A stretch of 64,000 nt of DNA from assembly GCF_003953935.1 (NCBI RefSeq), contig NZ_RXLQ01000007.1:124001-188000 (forward strand). The letters run 5' to 3'. The position numbers and the translations under genes are program-made. This document shows, piece after piece, positions 1 to 7,916 of the stretch (the stretch's first letter is position 1; the number at the start of each line of letters is the position of its first letter). Source of the DNA: Massilia atriviolacea (GTDB lineage: Bacteria; Pseudomonadota; Gammaproteobacteria; Burkholderiales; Burkholderiaceae_D). The notes below the pieces were generated by a model, which was given only the letters and a program-made list of their open reading frames with translations, was not told the origin of the DNA and searched no databases.

Positions 1-340
1 GCAAGCCGCGCACCAGCGCCAGCATGCGCTGCGCCGCCGTGGTGCTGGCCTCGTCCGGCACCGGATGACCCGCCTCGATCACCTCGATCCGCCGGGTCGG
101 CGCGCCATGGCCGTAGCGCGTGGCCACCAGGCCTGTCAGCTCGCCCTGCCAGTGCCGCTCGACCGCCTGCGCCATGCGCGCGGCCGCCTTGCCGGCGCCG
201 ATGACGATGGTGCGTCCCTTCGGCGGCGGCGGCAGGTGCGGCGCCAGCACGGCCAGCGGGTCGACCGCCGCCAGCGCGCTGTGGAATAGTTGCATAAGCA
301 GCTCGTGCGGCCGGCTGCGCTGCGATCTGTCAGGGTTCAT
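1..340 (-). CDS. Glycerate 2-kinase / hydroxypyruvate reductase (MOFRL family), N-terminal part
   Basis: The gene runs off the left edge of the window, so only about the first 113 residues are present. The minus-strand translation begins MNPDRSQRSRPHELL and continues without a stop to base 1. The segment KGRTIVIGAGKAAARMAQAVE (about residues 41-61) is the glycine-rich start typical of the GckA/TtuD family, followed by VIEAGHPVPDEAS, also family-typical. Such enzymes phosphorylate glycerate in glyoxylate or tartrate metabolism. An internal ATG at 295 is a possible alternative start. It is divergent from the peptidase gene to the right. The family call is fairly sure; the substrate is not shown. 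Confidence 0.75.
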   Translation of the reverse strand, partial: MNPDRSQRSRPHELLMQLFHSALAAVDPLAVLAPHLPPPPKGRTIVIGAGKAAARMAQAVERHWQGELTGLVATRYGHGAPTRRIEVIEAGHPVPDEASTTAAQRMLALVRGL

Positions 341-444
341 CGCGGTTCTCGGTCTGTGGGTGGCAAGGGCGGCGCGAAAGAGCTATCTTTTTTGACGCCG
401 TCTGGCCTATGATATTGACACAAAAATATCTATCAGGAGTATTC

Positions 445-2574
445 GTGCCAACCCAGATCCCCGCCATTCTCACCGCACTGACGATCGCCATGAGCAGCAC
501 CCTTCCCGCCTTTGCCGCCGACAGCGCGGCGCCGCCCGTGGCAGCGACCGCCGCGTGGCAGGAGACGCGCCACGGCGACGTCGTCACCGACGACTACCGC
601 TGGCTGCAAAAGAAGGACGACCCCAAGGTCATCGCTTACCTGAACGCCGAAAACGCCTACACCGAAGCGGTGACGGCCGATATCGCGCCGCTGGCCGACA
701 AGCTGTTCGCCGAGGTCAAGGGCCGCATGCAGGAAGTGGACCTGTCGGTGCCGGCGCGGATCGGCAACTACTACTATTACACCCGCTTCGAAGCGGGCAA
801 GCAGTACCCGATCAATTGCCGCCGCCCGGCCGGGGCCAGGCTGGCCTATGACGACAAGGCGCCCGAGGAAATCCTGTTGAACCAGAACGAGATGGCCGAA
901 GGCCACAAGTTCTTCGCCGTCGCCGGCACCTTCGTCAGCCCCGACGGCGCGCTGATGGTGTACCTCACCGATACCACCGGTTTCCGCCAGTTCGAACTGC
1001 ACGTCAAGGACCTCAGAACCGGCAAGCTGCTGCCTGACAGCGCGCCGCGCGTGACCTCGGTGGCCTGGGCGCTGGACAACAAGACCATCTTCTTCGTGCA
1101 GGAAGACGCCACCACCAAGCGCTCGGACCGCCTGTTCCGCATGACGCTCGGCAGCGCCCCGGTCGAGGTGTACCACGAGCCGGTCGAGCAGTTCAGCGTA
1201 CAGGTGGAAACCTCGCGCGACGGCAAGTTCATCATGCTCGACATGGGTGCGACCGACACCAGCGAAACGCGCCTGCTGGCGGCCGACAAGCCGCTGGGCG
1301 CCTTCCGCACGGTGCTGGGACGCGAAAAAGGCCACCGCTACGGGGTCGAACACCGCAACGGCGAGTTGTTCATCACGACCAACAAGGATGCCAGGAACTT
1401 CCGCCTGGTGCGCGCGCCGCTGGCCACCCCGGGCCCCGCACACTGGAAGGAGCTGGTCAGGCACGACAAGGCGGTCATGGTGCGCGAAGTCGACGCCTTC
1501 CGCGACTTTCTGGTGGTGATGGAAAAATCGAATGCGCTCAACCGCGCGCGCATCTACAACTTCAAGAACAAATCGTGGAAGACGGTGCAATTCGACGATC
1601 CGGTCTACATGGCCACGCGCATGCGCACGCCCGCCTACGACGCCACCAGCTACCGCATGGCGTACCAGTCGCCGGTGACGCCGTCGACGGTGCTCGACGT
1701 CGACATGGCCAGCGGCGCGCGCACGGTCCTCAAGCGCGTCGAGGTGGTGGGCGGCTACGATGCGAGCCGCTTCGAAAGCCGCCGCCTGTGGGTGACCGCG
1801 CGCGACGGCGCCAGGGTGCCGCTGTCGGCGGTCTACAAGAAGGGCGTGAAGTTCGACGGCAGCGCGCCGATGCTGCTCACGTCCTACGGTTCCTACGGGA
1901 TTCCGACGGAAGCGAATTTCTCGATCGGGCGTCTGAGCCTGCTGGAACGCGGCGTGATCGTGGTGCAGGCGCACATCCGCGGCGGCACCGACATGGGCCA
2001 GGCCTGGCATGACGACGGCATGCTGATGAAAAAGAAGAACACCTTCTACGACTTCATCGACGCGGCCGACTTCCTGGTCAAGGAAAAGTGGACCAGCCCG
2101 AATCGCCTGGTGATCCAGGGCGGCAGCGCCGGCGGCCTGCTGATGGGCGCCGTGGTCAACCTGCGTCCGGAGCTGTTCCGCGGCGTGCACGCGGCCGTGC
2201 CGTTCGTGGACGTGATGAATACCATGATGGACGCCACCCTGCCCCTGACCACCGGCGAGTACCTCGAATGGGGCAACCCGACCGAGAAGGCGGCCTACGA
2301 CTACATGCGCAGCTATTCGCCGTACGATAACATCGAGCGCAAGGCCTATCCGGCGATGCTGGTGACCACGGGCCTGAACGACAGCCAGGTGATGTACTGG
2401 GAGCCCGCCAAGTACGTCGCCAAGCTGCGCGCGCACAAGACCGACAGCAACCAGCTGCTGCTCAAGACGAACATGGGCGCCGGCCACGGTGGCGCCTCGG
2501 GGCGTTACAACGCGGTCAAGGAAGGCGCCTTCAACATGGCGTGGATGCTGTCGCAGTGGGGCATCAAGGAGTAA
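445..2574 (+). CDS. Oligopeptidase B-like serine peptidase (S9A), exported
   Basis: Prolyl oligopeptidase family member of about 709 residues. The C-terminal alpha/beta-hydrolase domain shows the nucleophile motif GGSAGG (Ser about 561), Asp in GLNDSQVMYW (about 646) and His in GAGHGG (about 681). GLNDSQV..EPAKYVAKLR and the N-terminal CRRPAG..APEEILL match protease II (PtrB), which cuts after basic residues in short peptides; the middle should be the beta-propeller gate. A GTG start at 445 is preferred. It has AGGAG five bases upstream and gives a signal peptide ending near PAFA-ADS, whereas the ATG at 409 lies inside a TATGAT that looks like a -10 box. Export to the periplasm is inferred from that signal peptide and is unusual for classical cytoplasmic PtrB. 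Confidence 0.88.
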   Translation: MPTQIPAILTALTIAMSSTLPAFAADSAAPPVAATAAWQETRHGDVVTDDYRWLQKKDDPKVIAYLNAENAYTEAVTADIAPLADKLFAEVKGRMQEVDLSVPARIGNYYYYTRFEAGKQYPINCRRPAGARLAYDDKAPEEILLNQNEMAEGHKFFAVAGTFVSPDGALMVYLTDTTGFRQFELHVKDLRTGKLLPDSAPRVTSVAWALDNKTIFFVQEDATTKRSDRLFRMTLGSAPVEVYHEPVEQFSVQVETSRDGKFIMLDMGATDTSETRLLAADKPLGAFRTVLGREKGHRYGVEHRNGELFITTNKDARNFRLVRAPLATPGPAHWKELVRHDKAVMVREVDAFRDFLVVMEKSNALNRARIYNFKNKSWKTVQFDDPVYMATRMRTPAYDATSYRMAYQSPVTPSTVLDVDMASGARTVLKRVEVVGGYDASRFESRRLWVTARDGARVPLSAVYKKGVKFDGSAPMLLTSYGSYGIPTEANFSIGRLSLLERGVIVVQAHIRGGTDMGQAWHDDGMLMKKKNTFYDFIDAADFLVKEKWTSPNRLVIQGGSAGGLLMGAVVNLRPELFRGVHAAVPFVDVMNTMMDATLPLTTGEYLEWGNPTEKAAYDYMRSYSPYDNIERKAYPAMLVTTGLNDSQVMYWEPAKYVAKLRAHKTDSNQLLLKTNMGAGHGGASGRYNAVKEGAFNMAWMLSQWGIKE

Positions 2575-2634
2575 TCGGCGGACCGGGCGCGCGCGGGATG
2601 TTTGCGGGATTTTTCACTTTTTTCGCAAAAACCC

Positions 2635-2663
2635 TTGCGCACTTCCCGAACTCTGGATATGAT
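2635..2663 (+). promoter_or_regulatory. Sigma70-type promoter of the tRNA-Val/tRNA-Asp operon
   Basis: TTGCGC at 2635-2640 and TATGAT at 2658-2663 are separated by 17 bases. Transcription would begin near 2670, about 55 bases before the first tRNA. Nothing else in the gap between the peptidase stop and the tRNA competes with it. Confidence 0.65.
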
Positions 2664-2725
2664 TCGTGCCTCTTCAGACGTGGTGACAAACGTCGGATGC
2701 AGTCTCTGAGGTAAGCGAAGTTTTC

Positions 2726-2801
2726 GGGTGCTTAGCTCAGTTGGTAGAGCAGCGCCCTTACAAGGCGCGGGTCGGGAGTTCGAGCCTCTCAGCACCCACC
2801 A
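2726..2801 (+). tRNA. tRNA-Val (anticodon TAC)
   Basis: A 76-base cloverleaf with encoded CCA. Acceptor GGGTGCT pairs with AGCACCC, the D arm is TAGCTCAGTTGGTAGAGC, the anticodon loop is CTTACAA on a GCGCC/GGCGC stem, and the T loop is TTCGAGC. The TAC anticodon reads valine GTA/GTG codons. First gene of a two-tRNA operon. Confidence 0.97.
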
Positions 2802-2849
2802 CCATCAGAGACGGTGCATCATGATCAGCAGTACCGATCAGAGTAACAC

Positions 2850-2926
2850 GGAGTGGTAGTTCAGTTGGTTAGCATACCGGCCTGTCACGTCGGGGGTCGC
2901 GGGTTCGAGTCCCGTCCGCTCCGCCA
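2850..2926 (+). tRNA. tRNA-Asp (anticodon GTC)
   Basis: A 77-base cloverleaf with encoded CCA. Acceptor GGAGTGG pairs with CCGCTCC (one G-T), the anticodon loop is CTGTCAC, and the T arm is GCGGGTTCGAGTCCCGT. It lies 48 bases after tRNA-Val and is followed after 8 bases by a strong terminator, so the two are probably one transcript. Confidence 0.97.
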
Positions 2927-2934
2927 GCATCAAG

Positions 2935-2963
2935 AAAGGGCCCGATTCGTCGGGCCCTTTTTC
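2935..2963 (+). terminator. Rho-independent terminator of the tRNA operon
   Basis: An 11-bp perfect stem (AAAGGGCCCGA / TCGGGCCCTTT) with a TTCG tetraloop, followed by more T residues. It sits directly after tRNA-Asp and before the ABC transporter permease gene. Confidence 0.93.
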
Positions 2964-3002
2964 TATTCCCCCTTTGGTTTTGCCTTCATCTTCGGAACCG
3001 CC

Positions 3003-4088
3003 TTGGCCCACGCCTACGTCACGTTTCGCCGCCGCCTCGCCATCCACGCGTTCCGGCGCTTTGCCGCCAGCCTGAAAAGTTCGGCCGAGATCCTGCTGCT
3101 GGTGTTCGCCCAGGTGGTCCTCGGCCTGTTCGCGCTGGCCGCCCTGCCCCCCATGTACGCCGCCTCGCAAGCCGGGTTGCCCGCCATCGGCCTGCTGCTC
3201 GCGCACGGCCTGGCGATGGCGCTGCCGGCGCTGCTGGTGCGCAAGCGCGTGCTGCCGCTCGACGTGGTGTACTGGCTGCGCCGCCTGCCGGTGCCGCCGT
3301 CCACGCGGCTGGCGGCCGATGCCCAGGTGGCCGCGATGATGGTCGGCCCGCTGGCGCTGTTGTACGCGGTGTCGGCGGCCATCTGGCTGTGGCAGCGGCC
3401 CGACTGGCTGCTGCCTGTGCGCGGCGTGCTCGGCACGCTGTTCTCGCTGCTGCTCTCCTACGCCTGCACGGTCGCGCTGCTGTGGCTGCGCGCGCGCCGC
3501 GCCCCGGCCAGCGCGCGCTGGCAGCGCCGCCTGGCGCCGCCGCCGCTGCGCTATGCGGCGCGCCAGTGGCGATGGCGCGTGCCGATGCTGTGGCATCGCC
3601 TGTTCTGGCTACCCTTCTGGCGCAACGAGAACATGGTGGGGCGCCAGCAAAGCCTGATGCTGGCGGCGGCCGTGGGCTCGGCGCTGCCGTGGATGCAGGC
3701 GCCGCCCGGCATCGCGCGCGCGCTCCTGGCGCTGGCCACCAGTGCGCTGATGGTGCTGCTCACCGACCGTGGCGACAAGGCCGTGCGCGAGCAGATCGGC
3801 GCGCTGCGCCCGCTCATCGCGGCCTGGCCGCTGCAGGCGCGCGCGCTGGAACTGGCGGCGCGCGCGTTTGCCCTGCTGCCCGCGCTGCTGGTGCTGGCGA
3901 TCGTGTTCGCCGGCGGCCTGCCGCATGGAGTGTGGACGCGTCCGGCCGGCCGCGTGTACCTGCTGCTCGGCTGCGTGGCGCAACTGCTGCTGGTGGCGAT
4001 TCCGCGCTTTACGCCACGCGCGCGGGTGGGTTTGGTGGTGGTGCAGATTCTGGTGTTGACGGCGGTGGGGAGCGAACTATGGCAGTAG
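3003..4088 (+). CDS. ABC transporter membrane subunit (ABC-2-like exporter), unrecognised family
   Basis: About 361 residues, rich in hydrophobic segments (for example LLLVFAQVVLGLFALAALPP, LLLSYACTVALLWL and LPALLVLAIVFAGG) separated by Arg-rich loops. It overlaps by 10 bases the gene for an ABC ATPase, so it is very likely the membrane partner. The open frame extends left to 2853, but that would cover tRNA-Asp and its terminator. The only usual start before the first membrane segment is TTG at 3003, with a weak CGGA upstream, so the start is uncertain. The substrate cannot be told. Confidence 0.7.
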   Translation: MAHAYVTFRRRLAIHAFRRFAASLKSSAEILLLVFAQVVLGLFALAALPPMYAASQAGLPAIGLLLAHGLAMALPALLVRKRVLPLDVVYWLRRLPVPPSTRLAADAQVAAMMVGPLALLYAVSAAIWLWQRPDWLLPVRGVLGTLFSLLLSYACTVALLWLRARRAPASARWQRRLAPPPLRYAARQWRWRVPMLWHRLFWLPFWRNENMVGRQQSLMLAAAVGSALPWMQAPPGIARALLALATSALMVLLTDRGDKAVREQIGALRPLIAAWPLQARALELAARAFALLPALLVLAIVFAGGLPHGVWTRPAGRVYLLLGCVAQLLLVAIPRFTPRARVGLVVVQILVLTAVGSELWQ

Positions 4089-4714
4089 AACAGAAGGACG
4101 GTCCGCTGCTGCGCATCGCGGGCGTGCATTTTCATTTCGATACGCGCCCGGTGTTCGCCGGTTTTTCGGCGGCCATCGGGCCGGGCATCACCTGGCTGCG
4201 CGGCGCCAACGGCATGGGCAAGACCACCCTGCTCAAGCTGGCGGCCGGCGCGCTCACGCCCAACCGGGGCAGCATTGCGCTGGACGGCATCGATTGCGCG
4301 GCGCAGCCGCTGGCGTACCGGCTGGCGGCGTTTTACTGCGGCGGCGACCTGCCGGATCTGCCGTGGCTGGCGGTGCAGGAATTGCTCGACCTGCACCTGG
4401 CCCTGTATCCGGCTGCCGACGCGCGCCTGGTCGAGCGCCAGCTCGATGCGTTCGGGGTGGCGGGAACCCTCGGCCAGGCGCTGTCGACCCTGTCGCTGGG
4501 ACAGCACAAGAAGGTGCAGCTGGCGCTGGCGCTGGCCCTGCCGGTGCGCCTGCTGCTGCTCGACGAGCCGTTCAACGGGCTCGATGCGGCGGCGGTCGAA
4601 TACCTGCGCGGGCAGCTCGGCGAACTGGGGGCGCGCCAGGATGTGTGCGTGCTGCTGACCAGTCACCTGGAGCCGCTGGTGGCGGTGCGGCGCATGCTGG
4701 ACCTGGCCCCCTGA
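4079..4714 (+). CDS. ABC transporter ATP-binding subunit
   Basis: A single-domain ABC ATPase of about 211 residues, close to the minimum for the family. Walker A is GANGMGKTT near residue 42, the signature is LSLGQ near 142, and Walker B with the D-loop is LLLLDEPFNGLD near 160-171. A switch histidine is visible in LLTSHLEP. The ATG lies inside the 3' end of the permease gene, implying translational coupling; together they should form an exporter of unknown substrate. The signature has SLGQ in place of the usual SGGQ, a common variant. Confidence 0.9.
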   Translation: MAVEQKDGPLLRIAGVHFHFDTRPVFAGFSAAIGPGITWLRGANGMGKTTLLKLAAGALTPNRGSIALDGIDCAAQPLAYRLAAFYCGGDLPDLPWLAVQELLDLHLALYPAADARLVERQLDAFGVAGTLGQALSTLSLGQHKKVQLALALALPVRLLLLDEPFNGLDAAAVEYLRGQLGELGARQDVCVLLTSHLEPLVAVRRMLDLAP

Positions 4715-4736
4715 ACGCATGGCCGCTCATCTTGAA

Positions 4737-4767
4737 TCCGTCTTCCCCGCGCTGGCGGGAACGACGG
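4737..4767. repeat. REP-like palindrome, copy 1
   Basis: On the minus strand this reads CCGTCGTTCCCGC, a short loop, then GCGGGGAAGACGG, a slightly imperfect hairpin. Two further copies with the same CGTCGTTCCCGC..GCGGGAA core occur near 10.9 kb and 27.2 kb, all between genes. Confidence 0.6.
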
Positions 4768-4795
4768 CGCCCGCGCCTCTCTGCGGAAACGGCGG

Positions 4796-5956
4796 CTATG
4801 CGCACTGCGGCATCGGCTGCCCCGCCTCGACCCGGTTGCGCCCCGCGCTCTTGGCCGCGTACAGCGCGTGATCGGCGCGCGCCAGTGCGGCGTTGATATG
4901 TTCGCCCGGCTCGATCGCCACCACGCCGATACTGACCGTCATCGCATACGCGTCCTCCAGTCCCGCCAGGTGCGCGCCCTGCACCGCCAGGCGCAGCCGC
5001 TCGGCCGCCTGCAGCGCGCCCGTCAGGCAGGTCCCCGGCATGACCAGCGCGAATTCCTCGCCGCCGAGCCGGCCCATGATGTCATGCTCGCGCAGGCTGG
5101 CCTGCGCCGTGGCGCTGAACACGCACAGCGCCTGGTCGCCGGCGGCGTGGCCGAAGCGGTCGTTGAGGCTCTTGAAGTGGTCCAGGTCGAGCATCATCAG
5201 CGCGACCGGGCTGCCCAGGCGCGCGGCCAGCATGCGCGCGCTCTCGGTGCGTTCGAAGAAGGCGCGCCGGTTGACCAGGCCCGTGAGGCTGTCGATGGTG
5301 GCCAAGAGCGCCATGGCGCGGTCGTCCTTCTCCTTGCACAGCAGCAGGAAGCCGAAGCCGTTGACGATCATGAGCAGGTAGCCGGCGATATAGGCCACGC
5401 CTTGCACCACGCCCGGCGCGCCGCCGACCACGCCCAGGCTGGCATGGCTGAAGCAGGCGCGCAGCGCCATCGCCGCCGAGAACACCAGGTTGTTGATGCC
5501 GATGATGCGCTGCAGGGCCGACGCCTCGCGTCCGGGGCGCAGCAGCGCGGCCGCCATCGCGCCGCTGAACAGCGCGACCATCAGCGACAGCATCACGCCC
5601 AGCTCGCGCGCGCCGGCGCCGGCCAGCGGCGCCAGGTGATACAGCAGCAGCGCCAGCGCGGTCAGGGGAAACAGGATCCGGCGCCAGCGCTGGAAGCCGA
5701 AAAAGGTGCAGTACGCCGCCGCTTCCATCGCGATGCCCAGCACCAGCACCGAGGCCCCGCCCACGCCCATCCACAGCGGGGCGGCGTCGCTTTGCAGGTA
5801 GGCCAGCAGGTTGGCCACGCCCTGCACCAGCTTGGCCCACTTCCACGTCCGCATGGCCGGATGGACGGCGCCGGAACGCGCGTAACCCGCCATCAGCATG
5901 GCGAAGGCAATATTGCCGACGGCCAGTACCAACATGAAGGTCTTGATATCGATCAC
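4796..5956 (-). CDS. Membrane-bound diguanylate cyclase (GGDEF)
   Basis: A protein of about 386 residues that should make cyclic di-GMP from GTP. The N-terminal half has six or so hydrophobic segments (MLVLAVGNIAFAMLMAG and onward), acting as a membrane sensor module. The C-terminal half is a GGDEF domain with MLDLDHFKSLNDRFGH and the active-site loop RLGGEEF near residue 298. An inhibitory I-site RxxD (REHD) sits at the expected spacing before it, so product inhibition is likely. GTG at 5956 is chosen because GGGGAA lies seven bases upstream; the frame extends to 6025. It is divergent from the cNMP-binding gene. Confidence 0.9.
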   Translation of the reverse strand: MIDIKTFMLVLAVGNIAFAMLMAGYARSGAVHPAMRTWKWAKLVQGVANLLAYLQSDAAPLWMGVGGASVLVLGIAMEAAAYCTFFGFQRWRRILFPLTALALLLYHLAPLAGAGARELGVMLSLMVALFSGAMAAALLRPGREASALQRIIGINNLVFSAAMALRACFSHASLGVVGGAPGVVQGVAYIAGYLLMIVNGFGFLLLCKEKDDRAMALLATIDSLTGLVNRRAFFERTESARMLAARLGSPVALMMLDLDHFKSLNDRFGHAAGDQALCVFSATAQASLREHDIMGRLGGEEFALVMPGTCLTGALQAAERLRLAVQGAHLAGLEDAYAMTVSIGVVAIEPGEHINAALARADHALYAAKSAGRNRVEAGQPMPQCA

Positions 5957-6193
5957 TGCGCGTTCCCCGGGGATGAAGCATGGCCCGCCCGCGGCTTGTC
6001 CAGCGCGATCGCTGGGCCGGAGCAAGAATGTATAAATTCTAATAGATGTTACCGTGTGGCATCATACTACACTACTTATCGCCTCCGTACTTACTGTGGC
6101 AAAATTATGGAAAGCATGCACGCCTGGCACACAGGGCGCCGCATGGGCGCATAATCGAGCTCGTGCGTGTCATTTCCCCCCTCTGGAGTTACC

Positions 6194-6676
6194 TTGATCT
6201 TTGGTTTTTTGAAATCGCCGCCGCTGTCGCCCCGCCTGCACCGCCTCAAAAGTTCGGTCCTGTTCAATTCCCTGACCCCGCTCGAACTGAAGATCGTCGA
6301 TGGCCTGATGCACGAGCGCCGCTACCTGCTCGACGAAATCGTCTTCGACCAGGGCGAGGAAGGCCAGGCGCTGTACCTGGTCACCTCGGGCAAGGTGGCG
6401 ATCAGCCGCGCCCAGGGCAGCGCCTTCATGGTGGTGTCCGAACTGGGGCCGGGCAGCGTGTTCGGCGACATGGCGCTGCTGGACGACTCGCCGCGCACGG
6501 CGCAGGCGCGCGCGATGGAAAACTGCGAGCTGGCGGTGTTCTTCCGCGCCGACTTCCTGGGCCTGATGGAAACCGACGCCGTGATCGGCTATAAGATTTC
6601 GCTGACCCTGGCGCGCCTGGTCGGCCAGCGCCTGCGCGACTGGATGGGCGGCAGCCCGCAGGTGGAAGCCTTATGA
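6194..6676 (+). CDS. Cyclic-nucleotide-binding domain protein (CRP-like sensor, no HTH)
   Basis: About 160 residues consisting essentially of one cNMP-binding fold. GSVFGDMALLDDSPRTAQARA (about residues 87-107) matches the phosphate-binding cassette, and EEGQALYLVTSGKV the preceding beta roll. There is no C-terminal helix-turn-helix, so it is not a complete CRP/FNR regulator. TTG at 6194 is preferred (TGGAG upstream, product begins MIFGFLK); GTG at 6167 is the alternative. Its TGA overlaps the ATG of the downstream permease, so the two are co-translated and probably function together. The ligand is unknown. Confidence 0.82.
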   Translation: MIFGFLKSPPLSPRLHRLKSSVLFNSLTPLELKIVDGLMHERRYLLDEIVFDQGEEGQALYLVTSGKVAISRAQGSAFMVVSELGPGSVFGDMALLDDSPRTAQARAMENCELAVFFRADFLGLMETDAVIGYKISLTLARLVGQRLRDWMGGSPQVEAL

Positions 6677-7791
6677 CCTCGCGCGAACGCGCCGGACCGG
6701 TGGTCTGGTGCGGCATCATTGCAGTCACCTGCCTGCTCCTGATCCTGCTCGAGCACATGCTGTGGCTGGCCATTCCCTTCATCTTCGGCACGGTCCTGTA
6801 CTACATCCTGCTCGCGCCCATGCAGCGCCTGATCCGCGCCGGCGTCGGCCAGGACCTGGCCGCGCTGACCGTCGGCGGCGGCTTCGTGGCGGCCATTTCG
6901 CTGGTGCTGGTGCTGGTGTTCTCGTACGTGGCGGTGCCGGAAGAATCGTGGCAGGCGCTGCTCGGGCATTACCTGGAAGGCGGCGTGACCTTCGTGCGCA
7001 ACACGATGCAGCTGCTGGAGCAGAAATTCCCGGTGCTCGAACAGATGAAGCTGACGCGCCTGGTGAACCGGCGCTTCAAGTCCTTCACCGACAACTTCGC
7101 GCAGCAGCACCTGGCGGGCCTGCTGGTGGCGGTCGCCGGCTGGCTGCCGTCGCTGCTGCTGGCGCCCTTCCTGACCTTCTTCTTCCTGCGCGACGGCGCC
7201 AGCTTCAAGCGCTTCCTGGCGCGCGCGGTGCCGAATGCGTTCTTCGAAAAGACCCTGTTCCTGCTGCACGAAGTCGACCAGACCGCGCGCCGCTACTTCC
7301 AGGGCCTGATCAAGCTGACCGTGATCGACACCATCATGCTCTCGCTCGGGCTGTGGCTGATCGGCGTGTCCTCGCCGCTGGCGCTGGCGCTCATTTCGGC
7401 GATCCTGGCCTGGGTGCCCTTCGTCGGCTCGGTGGTCGGCTGCATCATGGTGGTGGTGGTGGCGGCCACCGACGCGCCTTCCAATCCGGTGATCGGCTAC
7501 GGCGCCATCGGCGTGTTCGTGGCGGTGCGCCTGCTCGACGACTTCATCTTCATGCCGCTCACGCTCGGGCGCAGCCTGCAGATCCATCCGCTGATGACGG
7601 TGCTGATGATCTTCGTGGGCGGCTCGCTGGCCGGCGTGGCGGGGCTGATGCTGGTACTGCCGCTGCTCGGCGTGGTGATGGTGGTGGGCGAGACGCTCGG
7701 CTGCCTGGTGACCAATGCGCGCCTGCGCGCGCGCCACCGCAACGCCATGGCGCTGCGCGTCAGGCAGGCCAGCGTGGGACTGGCCAAGTAG
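6673..7791 (+). CDS. AI-2E family transporter (PerM/YdiK-type permease)
   Basis: A membrane protein of 372 residues with the AI-2E transporter layout: a hydrophobic pair at the N terminus, a long soluble stretch with QQHLAGLLVAVAG, then LLLAPFLTFFFLRDG and a closing set of helices containing GVSSPLALALISAILAWVPFVGS. The segment PLLGVVMVVGETLG near the end is also typical. The family includes exporters of varied solutes, so the name does not prove AI-2 transport. It starts within the ATGA overlap of the cNMP-binding gene, suggesting the sensor may control it. Confidence 0.87.
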   Translation: MTSRERAGPVVWCGIIAVTCLLLILLEHMLWLAIPFIFGTVLYYILLAPMQRLIRAGVGQDLAALTVGGGFVAAISLVLVLVFSYVAVPEESWQALLGHYLEGGVTFVRNTMQLLEQKFPVLEQMKLTRLVNRRFKSFTDNFAQQHLAGLLVAVAGWLPSLLLAPFLTFFFLRDGASFKRFLARAVPNAFFEKTLFLLHEVDQTARRYFQGLIKLTVIDTIMLSLGLWLIGVSSPLALALISAILAWVPFVGSVVGCIMVVVVAATDAPSNPVIGYGAIGVFVAVRLLDDFIFMPLTLGRSLQIHPLMTVLMIFVGGSLAGVAGLMLVLPLLGVVMVVGETLGCLVTNARLRARHRNAMALRVRQASVGLAK

Positions 7792-7916
7792 CTCGTGTCC
7801 CGAGTCGGCAATTCGTTGATGATGAAATGTGGCGAGATCGTACCGGGACAAGGAGCAGAGCGCAGACAGGCCGGGGCCTGGCGAGCATGGGTGACGCCGG
7901 CCCGCCGGGACAGGCG

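Noticed and set aside
2853-3002. Extended N terminus of the ABC permease
   Set aside because: It would overlap tRNA-Asp and the tRNA terminator. Translation probably starts at TTG 3003 or near it.
7792-7916. Gap after the permease with a possible gene remnant
   Set aside because: No frame with recognisable protein similarity. Its GTCCCGAGTCGG start only loosely resembles the sequence after 62640.
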